Part shown: positions 56,674 to 64,000 of the stretch, one piece after another
Numbering within the stretch: position 1 is the first letter of the stretch
Layout: the number at the start of each line of letters is the position of its first letter
From: Planctomycetota bacterium
GTDB taxonomy: Bacteria; Planctomycetota; UBA1135; GCA-002686595
Reading direction: 5' to 3'
Assembly: GCA_016712565.1 (NCBI GenBank)
Contig: JADJQU010000011.1
Coordinates: 124,001 to 188,000 of the forward strand
Length of the DNA: 64,000 nt
Made by a program: the position numbers and the translations under genes
The notes under the pieces: generated by a model
Database searches by the model: none
What the model was told of the DNA's origin: nothing
The model's input: only the letters and a program-made list of their open reading frames with translations

Positions 56674-57969
56674 ATGCAGTCGCAACGATCGACGGAACGG
56701 TTCGAAAACGCCGAGCGCGAGTCTAGGGCAGGCGTGAGGCCGAAGTCCATGCCGAGCGCGGACCTCGAGCCCGTGGCTGGACCCGATCCGGGCGCGGGGC
56801 TCGCTCCCTGGCCCGCGCGGACTGTGGCGAAGCCACGACGATTTCCTTCGCAGGTCCTGGGAACCGCGGCCGCGCGGGCACCGCGGCCGGGAGCGCGAGG
56901 CCGCGCCGCGCTGCTCTGGATCGGGCTCGTGGCCGTGGCCGCGCTGCTGGGGTTGGCCACCTTCCTGGCCTCCCCGCCCCGGGCAGCGCCGGACCCAGAG
57001 TCCGGGACCACGGCCCCGGGGCGACCGGCCGCGGGCGTGAACCCGACGGGTGCGCCCGAATCGGCCGGCGGGGCGCGCACGGAAGCGCCCGCCGATGAGC
57101 CCCCGGTGCTCGAGACGGCGCGCTCCGCCCGCGGGCCGCGCCAGGCGCCGGGCAGCTTCGACGAGCGCGTGCTCGACGGCAAGGGCCGCATCCGCGGCTT
57201 CGTCCAGGCGCCCGCGGGCGTCGATTTTCCCCTGGAGTGGACGCTGCTGGTGGGCCCCTCGCCCTCGATGATCGGCCACGAGCGCGCCGAGTCCCGCACG
57301 CTGAGCTTCCAGAACGGCGAGCGCGAGTTCGCCCTGGAGGACCTGCCCCTGGGCGGCTACGCCCTGTGCGCGCGCGCCTACGGACTGGCGAGCCTCGAGC
57401 AGCATCTGCTGCTCGCCAAGCCCGGCGAGACCGACGTGTACGTCTCGATGCAGTTCGGCATCACGGCCGTGGTCGAGGGCAGCGTGCGCCTGGCGGATTC
57501 CGCGGCGGTTCTGGGCCTCGAACTGTCCCTGGAGCCGCGACCCGCGGGCGTGCGGCAGACAGCCACCAGCGACCTGTACGGACACTTCACGTTCACCGAC
57601 GTGCGCCAGGGGGGCTACACCCTGCACTTCGGCTCGCCCGAAAACCCCGTGCGCGAGGCCATCGAGGTCAACGTGGTCGGCCCCTTCGAGCGCCTGGGGG
57701 ACCTCACGGTGCCGAAGATGTGCGAGCTTGTGGTGCGCGCGCAAACGGAGTTGGGAACGCCCGTGCGCGGCGTGCAGATCGACGGCTACGGCGACCACGG
57801 GGGACGCTTCAGCGGCCTCACCGACGAGCAGGGTGAAGTGCGGGCGCGCTTCCTGCCCGCGGGCCGCATCACCGTGGACGCGCGCAGTGAAGACGGCCGC
57901 TCCAGGCGCGGGCGCAAGCTGGTGGACGACTCCGGGCCGGGGATCCTGGTGCTGGTCTTCGAGCAGTGA
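56674..57969 (+). CDS. Membrane-anchored carboxypeptidase-regulatory-like (beta-sandwich) protein
   Basis: 431 residues. The N-terminus is polar and low complexity, and one membrane helix lies near residues 80-100 (AALLWIGLVAVAALLGLATFLAS), so most of the protein is outside the cytoplasm. After a Pro-rich spacer come three beta-sandwich-like segments typical of CarboxypepD_reg-like repeats: LPLGGYALCARAYGLAS, TSDLYGHFTFTDVRQGGYTLHFGSPE and TDEQGEVRARFLPAGRITVDARSEDG. The start ATG 56674 has GAGG four bases upstream; longer reading to 56566 is less supported. Its TGA overlaps the GTG of the MATE gene (GTGA). Confidence 0.78.
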   Translation: MQSQRSTERFENAERESRAGVRPKSMPSADLEPVAGPDPGAGLAPWPARTVAKPRRFPSQVLGTAAARAPRPGARGRAALLWIGLVAVAALLGLATFLASPPRAAPDPESGTTAPGRPAAGVNPTGAPESAGGARTEAPADEPPVLETARSARGPRQAPGSFDERVLDGKGRIRGFVQAPAGVDFPLEWTLLVGPSPSMIGHERAESRTLSFQNGEREFALEDLPLGGYALCARAYGLASLEQHLLLAKPGETDVYVSMQFGITAVVEGSVRLADSAAVLGLELSLEPRPAGVRQTATSDLYGHFTFTDVRQGGYTLHFGSPENPVREAIEVNVVGPFERLGDLTVPKMCELVVRAQTELGTPVRGVQIDGYGDHGGRFSGLTDEQGEVRARFLPAGRITVDARSEDGRSRRGRKLVDDSGPGILVLVFEQ

Positions 57970-59417
57970 GTCCGCGCCCGCCCGCCGTGGAGGGGACGGG
58001 CGCCGGGGCCGCCGGCGTTCCGGCGCTGTTCAAGCTCGCCTGGCCGGCGGTGCTTTCCTACCTCCTGTCCAACGCGTATCGGATCAACGACCAGTACTGG
58101 ATCCAGGGCCTGGGCGGCGAGGCCCAGGCCGCGGTGGCCGCCACCGTGTTCGTGGTCATCATGAACTTCAGCGTGGTGTTCCTGGCCGCGGGCGGGACGC
58201 TCTCGCGGGTGGCGCGGGCCACCGGGGGCCGCGAGTTCGAGCGCCGCGACGGCCTGGTGGCGAGCGCGCTGGTTCTGGCGGTGTGCCTCTGGATCGCCCT
58301 GGCCCTCTTCGGCGGCCTGGCCACGCCCTGGATCGTGCGCTTCCTGGGCCTCGAAGGCCCCACCGCGGGCTTTGCCGAGGACTACCTGCGGACCCTCTAT
58401 GTGTGTTCCCTGCCGCTGGTGCTGGCGCCGGCCCTGGATCACGCGCTGATCGGCATGGGCAACACGCTGGCCATGTCGGCCATGGAGTTGTGCGCGGTGC
58501 TGCTCCACTACGCCCTGGCCCCGATGTTGATCTACGGCCCGGAGGCCGCCTCGGCCGTGGATCTGCCCGGGGCGGCCCTGGCCGGCCGCGCGGCGGCCCT
58601 GCTCGGCATCGAGGGCCACGGCATCGTCGGTGCGGCCTGGAGCGCTGCCCTGGCGCGCGTGATCAGCGTGTCCCTGGGACTCCTGGCCCTGCGGGCGGCC
58701 TACGGCGTGCGCCTGCTGCGCGGCCTGCGCACGGCGCGGGCTCTCGGCGGTCCCCTGCTGTTCTGCCCGGAGATCGCGCGCATCAGCCTGCCGGTGTCGC
58801 TCTCGATCGCGCTCTACGCCTCCGTCTATTGGGCCTTGATCAAGTGGGTCATGGTGCCCCTGGGGGAACCCGCCCTGGCGGCCCTGGGCATCGGCTTCAC
58901 GGTCTTCGAGGGCGTGAGCTTCCCGCTCTACCTGGGCGTCTCCATGGCCGGAGCCTCCCTGGTGGGCCGCTCCCTGGGAGCGGGCCGCCAGGACCTGGCC
59001 CGCCAGGCGGTGCGCAGCGTGCGCGTGCTGGCGCTGTGCCTGGGCGGGGTCGTCTGCGGCGTGTTCCTGCTGGGCGCCGTCCCCTGGTCGGTGCACTTCA
59101 GCGCCGATCCTCTGGTCCAGGAGGCCGTGGCGGGCTACGTCTCGACCCTGGCCTTCTTGCAGATCTTCGTGGCCTTCGAGTCGGCCAATGAAAAGGTGCT
59201 GCTGGGGGCCGGCTACACGCGGCCGGCCCTGTGGATCAGCCTGCTGGGCAACGGCCTGCGCGTGCCGCTGGCCTGGTGGCTGGCCTTCCATCTGGGCCTG
59301 GGCGCCCACGGAGTGTGGTGGGCCATCAACGTCACCAGCGGCCTCAAGGCCTGCCTGCAGTTCGCACTGGTGCAACGGGGCCGCTGGCTCCCGCAGACGA
59401 CGGCCGGCGACGCCTGA
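57966..59417 (+). CDS. MATE-family multidrug/sodium antiporter
   Basis: 483 residues with about twelve hydrophobic helices in two similar halves. Family-typical segments: ALFKLAWPAVLSYLLSNAYRINDQYWIQGLG (first helix, D/N residues), FVVIMNFSVVFLAAGGTLSRVARATGG, EIARISLPVSLSIALYASVYWALIKWVM, GIGFTVFEGVSFPLYLGVSMAGASLVGRSLGAGR and GVWWAINVTSGLKACLQFALV. It probably exports cationic compounds in exchange for Na+ or H+. The GTG start at 57966 overlaps the preceding TGA. Confidence 0.9.
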   Translation: MSPRPPAVEGTGAGAAGVPALFKLAWPAVLSYLLSNAYRINDQYWIQGLGGEAQAAVAATVFVVIMNFSVVFLAAGGTLSRVARATGGREFERRDGLVASALVLAVCLWIALALFGGLATPWIVRFLGLEGPTAGFAEDYLRTLYVCSLPLVLAPALDHALIGMGNTLAMSAMELCAVLLHYALAPMLIYGPEAASAVDLPGAALAGRAAALLGIEGHGIVGAAWSAALARVISVSLGLLALRAAYGVRLLRGLRTARALGGPLLFCPEIARISLPVSLSIALYASVYWALIKWVMVPLGEPALAALGIGFTVFEGVSFPLYLGVSMAGASLVGRSLGAGRQDLARQAVRSVRVLALCLGGVVCGVFLLGAVPWSVHFSADPLVQEAVAGYVSTLAFLQIFVAFESANEKVLLGAGYTRPALWISLLGNGLRVPLAWWLAFHLGLGAHGVWWAINVTSGLKACLQFALVQRGRWLPQTTAGDA

Positions 59418-59525
59418 GGGCGCGGGAGGCGGGCCCTGGGGCCCCAGGCGCGGGGTCCGACATTTGCGGCCCACAATCGGCGGCCCTAGAGTGCTTTCTC
59501 TGTCACCCCTCTTCCGGAGAATTCG

Positions 59526-60005
59526 TTGGCCAAGCCCAAGCTCGTCGACCTCGCCGCGATCGACCTCACCCGCATCCTGCACGGGAAGGAGACCATCCGG
59601 CAGTACTGCAGGCAGCGCGGGCGCTTCGAAATGCTGGACGCCGTGGTCTTCGAGGACCACCCGGCGGGCCTGATCATCGGCTATCAGGACATCCGGGCCG
59701 ACTCCTGGTGGGCCGCAGATCACATCCCCGGCCGGCCCATCTTCCCGGGAGTGCTCCAGGCGGAGGGCGCGGCGCAGCTGTGCACCTTCGACTTCATGCG
59801 GCGCAACCCGACGTTGATGGACAAGTTCATCGGCTTCGCGGGCCTCAACGACACGCGCTTCCGCGGCGTGGTGGAGCCCGGCGTGCGCATGCACTGGATC
59901 GGCAAGCTGCACCGCGCGCGCTCGAGCATGTTCACCTACCAGAGCGAGGGCTTCGTGAACGGTGAATTGGTCTTCGAAACCGAAGTCATGGGCGTGGTGC
60001 TCTGA
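59526..60005 (+). CDS. FabZ-like 3-hydroxyacyl-[ACP] dehydratase (hotdog fold)
   Basis: 159 residues. The hotdog motif AADHIPGRPIFPGVLQAEGAAQLCTF has catalytic His66 and Glu80, as in FabZ, which dehydrates 3-hydroxyacyl-ACP in fatty-acid synthesis. The length and the beta-sheet residues MHWIGKLHRARSSMFTYQSEGFVNGELVFE fit. The TTG start at 59526 is preceded by CGGAGA, and no closer ATG fits. It lies alone 108 bp after the MATE gene. No other fab gene is in the window, so it may be a paralogue acting on special lipids rather than the housekeeping FabZ. Confidence 0.85.
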   Translation: MAKPKLVDLAAIDLTRILHGKETIRQYCRQRGRFEMLDAVVFEDHPAGLIIGYQDIRADSWWAADHIPGRPIFPGVLQAEGAAQLCTFDFMRRNPTLMDKFIGFAGLNDTRFRGVVEPGVRMHWIGKLHRARSSMFTYQSEGFVNGELVFETEVMGVVL

Positions 60006-60164
60006 GGGGCCGCTCCCGCGGGCCCCGCGGGGGCGGCCCCGGTCGCGACCGCGCGGAGCCGGCGGTCCGGAATCACCTCCGCGCGGGGAGCCGTCGGGGC
60101 TGCCGGCGCCCGAACCCCCGGCGGTCAGGCGCCGCCGGCCCCTCCAGGGGCTACACTAGATTCC

Positions 60165-61799
60165 ATGTCCAGCTCGGGCCCGCGTCGCCTGTGGTGCTTC
60201 CTCTCCGTGGTGGTCGCGGGCCTGCTTGCGGCCTGCACGGACGAGGCGCCGCCCCGGCCGCGCCACGTGGTCCTGATCGTGGTCGACACCCTGCGGGCCG
60301 ACCACCTGTCCACCTACGGCTACAAGCGGCCCACCTCGCCGGAGCTCGACAAGCTGGCCGCGGAGGGCGCGGTGTTCCGGCGGGCCGTGAGCCAGGGCTC
60401 CTGGACCCAGCCCAGCATGGTCTCGATGATGACCTCGTCCTACCTGTCGGATGAGGTGACCAGGATCCCCGGGGACCGGACCACGCTGGCCCAGGTGTTC
60501 CAGAAGAACGGCTACGCCACGGCGGCCTACATCTACAACAATGTGCTCAACCCGGGCCAGGGCTTCCACGCCGGGTTCGACGTGTTCGATTGGGAGGCGC
60601 CGCCCTACGGCCCCATCGACAAGATCGCAGCGTGGTTCCAGGCCAATCGCGGCAAGCCCACGTTCACGTTCATCCACCTGAACGAGGCCCACGATCCCTA
60701 CGATCCGCCCGCGGAGTACGACCGCTTCGTGCGCGAGACCGACGGGATCCCCGCGGAACGCCACGAGTTCTACCGCAAGCTCCACGGAGAGCTGGGTCTC
60801 CAGCAGTACGACGAGAGCGTGCGTCGCATCAACGAGGAAATCGGCGGCTACGACGACGACGTGCGCTACAGCGACGAGCACATCGGCAAGATCCTGGCCG
60901 CGATCCGCGCCACGGGCGAGTGGGACCGGACGGCGGTGGTGATCGCCGCCGACCACGGCGAGGGCCTGTGGACCCACGTGCAGTTCATGGAAGCCTCGCG
61001 ACTCAAGGCGCTGCGCAATGGCGAGCCGCCCACGCTGTTCAACACGCTGCTCAAGACCCACGGCTCGCGCGTGGACCTTTCGTTGATCCACGTGCCGCTG
61101 ATCGTCGTGGCCCCCGGCATGCCCCAGGGCGTGCGGGTCGAGCCCTGGGTCGAGAACGTGGACATCGGCGCGACCCTGCTGGAGCTGTGCGACTTCGCCC
61201 AGCCCAAGGGCATGCAGGGCTCGAGCCTGGTGCCCCTGTGGCGCGAGCCCCAGAACCGGGCGCACCAGAAGCGCGGCGTGTTCAGCACCACGCGCTACGT
61301 TTCGTCCTTCGTGGACCAGGACGGGTTCCAGCTGATCCAGCCCACGGCCCGTGGCGAGTGCGAGTTCGGGCTCTCGGCCGAGCTCTACGATCTGAATCGC
61401 GACCCCGAGGCCCGTGAGAACCTGGCCGCGCTCCAGCCCGAGCGCGTGGCCGCCCTGCGCGAGGCGATCCACGAGCGCGCCAAGTCGGGATTGAGCGCCT
61501 CGTCGATGGTCACGGCGGACTCGAAGGACCAGGAGGAGCGGCTGAGGCTGATCGGCTACACCGACGCGGGCGTGGTCGACACGTTGGACCACACGTACGC
61601 CGCGATGAGCGTGGCGGAGCTCCTGGCCGAGCTCTCGAACCCGGTCAACATGGTCAACTGCCTGGTGCGCATCCGCGCGGCCATGGCGCTCTCCCACAAG
61701 AGCCTCTCCGCCGAGGAAAAGGCCCAGTTGCGGGCCCTCTACGAGAAGGAAACCTCCCAGGCCGTGCGACGGGTCCACGACGAGACCCTGGCCAAGTAG
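60165..61799 (+). CDS. Sulfatase-like lipoprotein, lacking the formylglycine cysteine
   Basis: 544 residues. The lipobox LLAAC (20-24) marks Cys24 for lipidation. The metal motif VDTLRADHLSTYGYKRPTSPELDKLAAEG (Asp41) is the sulfatase/phosphatase fold start. The position of the active-site residue reads GSWTQPSMVSMMTS, with Thr81 where sulfatases have Cys or Ser of C/S-x-P-x-R. Formylglycine therefore cannot form, and a phosphate- or phosphonate-ester hydrolase or transferase activity is more likely. HLNEAHDPYDPP and AADHGEGLW follow. The C-terminal 80 residues are helical and unassigned. Confidence 0.88.
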   Translation: MSSSGPRRLWCFLSVVVAGLLAACTDEAPPRPRHVVLIVVDTLRADHLSTYGYKRPTSPELDKLAAEGAVFRRAVSQGSWTQPSMVSMMTSSYLSDEVTRIPGDRTTLAQVFQKNGYATAAYIYNNVLNPGQGFHAGFDVFDWEAPPYGPIDKIAAWFQANRGKPTFTFIHLNEAHDPYDPPAEYDRFVRETDGIPAERHEFYRKLHGELGLQQYDESVRRINEEIGGYDDDVRYSDEHIGKILAAIRATGEWDRTAVVIAADHGEGLWTHVQFMEASRLKALRNGEPPTLFNTLLKTHGSRVDLSLIHVPLIVVAPGMPQGVRVEPWVENVDIGATLLELCDFAQPKGMQGSSLVPLWREPQNRAHQKRGVFSTTRYVSSFVDQDGFQLIQPTARGECEFGLSAELYDLNRDPEARENLAALQPERVAALREAIHERAKSGLSASSMVTADSKDQEERLRLIGYTDAGVVDTLDHTYAAMSVAELLAELSNPVNMVNCLVRIRAAMALSHKSLSAEEKAQLRALYEKETSQAVRRVHDETLAK

Positions 61800-61849
61800 G
61801 CGCGCCTCCTGGAACCTGCCCCCGCGCCCCTGGGCCGCGGTGGCGGATC

Positions 61850-62893
61850 CTAGTCCTCCAGATTCGCGGCCCAGGCCGCGGGCGAGCTGGGCCGCGCCGG
61901 CGCGTTCTGCTCCACGCCGCCCTCTTCGTCGAGGATCCCGATCACGTCCAGCTCGCGGCACTCGCAGGGGGCCCCCAGCAATTCGCTGAGGGAGGGCCGG
62001 GTGGAGCCGCCCTCGCCCGAGATCGCCTCCTTGACGTAGGTGCCGTGCTGGGTGCGCAGGCGCACCTCCAGCAGCGCCGAGGGCTCGACCTCCACGGACA
62101 GCGGGCCTTGCTCGCCGGCGATGTCCGGGGGCAGGGCCTCTGCGGCTGCCGCCGGCCGGTCCGCCGGCCGGTCCGCCGGCCGGTCCGCGGGCCGGTCCGC
62201 CGATCGATTCGCGGGCTCGGGCGCGTGGGGCGCCGCGGGGATCTCGGGCACCTCGGGAACGTGGGGCTCCACCGACAGCAATTCGATCCAGCGGTCCCGG
62301 TCCAGGTCCGCACGGCGATGGGCCACGCGCTCCGGCGTGTGCTGCACCACCGTGGTGCGCACGCCGAGGAGCCGGCGCGCCGCGGTCAGATCGTAGGCCC
62401 CGTACACGGCCACCAGCGCGCGGTATTCCTTGGCGTGCTTGCCTTCCTTGACGGCGCGCACACGGGTCTTCTCGGTCCAATGCAGGCCCAGTACCTCGAG
62501 CCGCCCCGCGTTGCGGCGATTGATCTCGCTCTCCACCGCGGCCAGGTCCACCTCGTGCTGCTTGGGCCCGACGATCTCCATCACGAAGGGCCGGCCGCCC
62601 CCCAGCATGCGCACGTTGACGTCCTCGCGGCCCGCGCCGTGGAACTTGTTCTTGCGCGTCTTGAAGGCGGCACCCACCACCCAGCCGATCAGCTCCTGGA
62701 CGGAGTCGCGGGTCAGCTTGCCGAAGCCCTCGCAGCGGGCGCAGCCCCGTCGACGGCGCGGGTGCCCCTTGCAGTCGGGGCAGAAGAAGACGGTCTGGGG
62801 CAGGTCCCGCGAGAGCTTCTTGTAGTGGCCTTCGATGAAGACCTTGACCGGCTGGAGGCCTTTCGGCCCGCCGTGGGAGCGCTGTTCTTCCAT
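61850..62893 (-). CDS. Pus10-type tRNA pseudouridine synthase
   Basis: 347 residues. The C4 zinc ribbon (CPDC at 38-41, CARC at 51-54) is followed by the Pus10 signature KFHGAGREDVNVRMLGGGRPFVMEI (84-107). The catalytic Asp is Asp91. The rest matches the Pus10 catalytic domain (VLGLHWTEKTRVRAVKEGKHAKEYRALVAV; TQHGTYVKEAISGE). A low-complexity insert (about 230-250, repeated Asp-Arg-Pro-Ala) is caused by a 12-bp DNA repeat. Archaeal Pus10 makes pseudouridine 54/55 in the tRNA T-arm. The N-terminal THUMP domain of archaeal homologues is missing or short. The start is ATG 62893. It is convergent to the sulfatase-like gene. Confidence 0.87.
   Translation of the reverse strand: MEEQRSHGGPKGLQPVKVFIEGHYKKLSRDLPQTVFFCPDCKGHPRRRRGCARCEGFGKLTRDSVQELIGWVVGAAFKTRKNKFHGAGREDVNVRMLGGGRPFVMEIVGPKQHEVDLAAVESEINRRNAGRLEVLGLHWTEKTRVRAVKEGKHAKEYRALVAVYGAYDLTAARRLLGVRTTVVQHTPERVAHRRADLDRDRWIELLSVEPHVPEVPEIPAAPHAPEPANRSADRPADRPADRPADRPAAAAEALPPDIAGEQGPLSVEVEPSALLEVRLRTQHGTYVKEAISGEGGSTRPSLSELLGAPCECRELDVIGILDEEGGVEQNAPARPSSPAAWAANLED
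62151..62198. repeat. Tandem 12-bp repeat within the Pus10 gene
   Basis: Four 12-bp units, GCCGGCCGGTCC three times and GCGGGCCGGTCC. They encode Asp-Arg-Pro-Ala repeats on the minus strand. In-frame and outside the catalytic motifs, so copy number can vary without harm. Confidence 0.88.
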
Positions 62894-63366
62894 GGGATCC
62901 TGCGCCGAGGGTGCGCAACCAAACGACTGGAACGTTCTGGCGGCCGCGAACCGGAGGGGCCGCGGCGAATTGGAGGGCTGAACAGCATAGCGGGGTCCCC
63001 CACGGGCGCAACGCGGGAGCAGGCTCCGCCCGCCGGGAACACGCCTCCAAAGCCCGGCGGCGCCGTCCTGGGGCGCTGATCCGAGGCGCGCGCGCGGCTT
63101 TGGCTGATGGAGCTTTCCGTTTCGACGCGGCGCGGCCCTACAATCCGCCGCCGACCCGGAGCATCGCCGGGGTCCTCCAGGTTTCCAGCGGAATCGAGCA
63201 GGCCCAGGGGCCGGCAACGATCCACCGCGGCACGACGGAGCCCCGGGAGTTCCACCCACGCCCTCACAGACTCCCCACCGTCCCCCGTTCCGAGGTGGCG
63301 CGGCCCCAGGCGTCCCCTGGGATCCGACGCGGCCCCAGGGGCCGCTTCAGCACCCCACCCGACCCC
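62894..63366. other. Non-coding divergent region between pus10 and lgt
   Basis: 473 bp. No gene is recognised, although a GC-driven frame crosses it. A TACAAT hexamer lies at 63139-63144, but no good -35 is at the right distance, so I do not call a promoter. Divergent promoters for pus10 and lgt should lie here. Confidence 0.45.
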
Positions 63367-64000
63367 ATGCACCCGATCCTGTTCACGATCCCCGGCATCG
63401 ATTTTCCGGTGCGGTCCTTCGGCCTGATGGTGGCGGCGGGCTTCCTGCTCGGCACCTGGATCCTGGGCAAGCTCGTGGCCCGCATGTCGCGGAACCCCTC
63501 CAAGGACGTGGAGCGCTACGGCGCCCTCCCGGTGTGGGTGCTGATCGGCGTGGTGCTCGGCGCGCGGGCCGTGTACGTGATCGTCTAGGTGGCCCGCGGC
63601 TCGGACACCGGCCACGAATACCTTTCGAAGCCCTGGACCATGCTCGCCGTCTGGCAGGGGGGGCTGGTCATGTACGGCGGCATGTTCGGCGGGATGCTGG
63701 GCGGCGTCCTGTGCGCGCGGCGGCTCCAGATCCCGATCGCCAATGCGCTGGATCTGGGAGTCACGGCGGCCTTCTTCGGCCAGGCCGTGGGCCGCGTGGG
63801 CTGCCTCCTGGTGGGCGACGACTACGGCGCGGTGGTGCCGGAGCGCTGGCGCTCGCTGCCCTTTCCAATCACGCTGCACGTGCCCAATCCGTTGCCGGCC
63901 CACAGCCTGTTCGGCGACGCCAACGCGGGCCAGGTGCTGTGGGCCACGCAGCCGATGATGTCGATCAAGGCCCTGATCGTGGCCTGTCTGGGCCTGTACA
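63367..64000 (+). CDS. lgt: Prolipoprotein diacylglyceryl transferase, interrupted by in-frame TAG; truncated by window end
   Basis: The membrane enzyme that attaches diacylglycerol to the lipobox cysteine of lipoproteins. From ATG 63367: IPGIDFPVRSFGLMVAAGFLLG, then GALPVWVLIGVVLGARAVYVIV. The frame then meets TAG at 63586-63588 (codon 74) and continues without shift as VARGSDTGHEYL, VWQGGLVMYGGMFGG and AVGRVGCLLVGDDYG, all Lgt-like. One base change (for example TAC to TAG) explains the stop. The gene continues beyond 64000. A sequence error, a real nonsense mutation or readthrough are all possible; I favour error, since other genes here are also broken. Confidence 0.87.

Noticed and set aside
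62151..62198. CRISPR-like repeat
   Set aside because: Units are directly adjacent 12-mers without spacers, in frame in a gene.
62911..63366. N-terminal extension of lgt
   Set aside because: Low-complexity, no homology; Lgt begins at ATG 63367.

Overview
The window is very GC-rich, densely coding DNA from a Gram-negative bacterium, most likely a member of the Planctomycetota (a lineage inference, not proven). Three things point that way: a nine-gene MoxR / DUF58 / BatA-like / PQQ-propeller / alpha-toroid / DUF4175-like cluster, a SpoVG with an extra zinc ribbon, and many large secreted proteins with no assignable family. Genes encoding an LPS-core-type kinase, a heptosyltransferase-like enzyme and Lgt indicate an outer membrane with LPS-like glycolipid and lipoproteins. 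No rRNA, tRNA, CRISPR array or prophage was seen.

Layout. 0.1-4.1 kb (minus): spoVG, ispE, a folK-panC fusion and pssA; the last three are joined by stop/start overlaps. 4.4-8.2 kb (plus): eno, a FtsB/DivIC-like small membrane protein and a secreted propeller-like protein. 8.6-27.4 kb (plus): the large MoxR cluster (ATPase, DUF58, two von Willebrand membrane proteins, a 1.5-kresidue TPR/PQQ protein, a toroid protein, a DUF4175-like membrane protein, a 1017-residue coiled coil, a secreted partner). It is followed by a second toroid gene. 28.9-36.1 kb (minus): larE, gamma-carbonic anhydrase, CPBP protease, thiG, thiS, rlmI-like methyltransferase and a HEAT/TPR protein. 36.7-41.5 kb (plus): nusA-infB-rbfA with a hairpin in its leader. 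41.7-44.6 kb (minus): HDOD protein and cysS. 44.8-52.3 kb: kinase-AAA-TPR regulator, KdkA/WaaP-like kinase, glycosyltransferase 9, and RNA 2'-phosphotransferase with a long disordered tail. 52.3-54 kb: mostly non-coding, with a strong minus-strand terminator and one small unknown gene. 54-64 kb: two alkaline-phosphatase-superfamily enzymes, a regulatory-domain protein, a MATE exporter, a FabZ-like dehydratase, a Pus10-type pseudouridine synthase, and the start of lgt.

Two patterns cut across the genes. First, three short elements with imperfect terminal inverted repeats (27423-27643, 31957-32124, 41458-41635) are each bounded by CTAG on both sides. Each abuts the TAG stop of a neighbouring gene, as expected of IS630/Tc1-mariner-type miniature elements that target CTAG. 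Second, at least five genes are interrupted in the given sequence although both halves are clearly coding: the TPR/PQQ protein, HEAT/TPR protein, rbfA, the kinase-AAA-TPR protein and lgt. A sixth, thiS, loses its C-terminal Gly-Gly. Most of these look like one- or two-base indels in C/G runs, so consensus errors are the simplest explanation, but this cannot be settled from the sequence alone.
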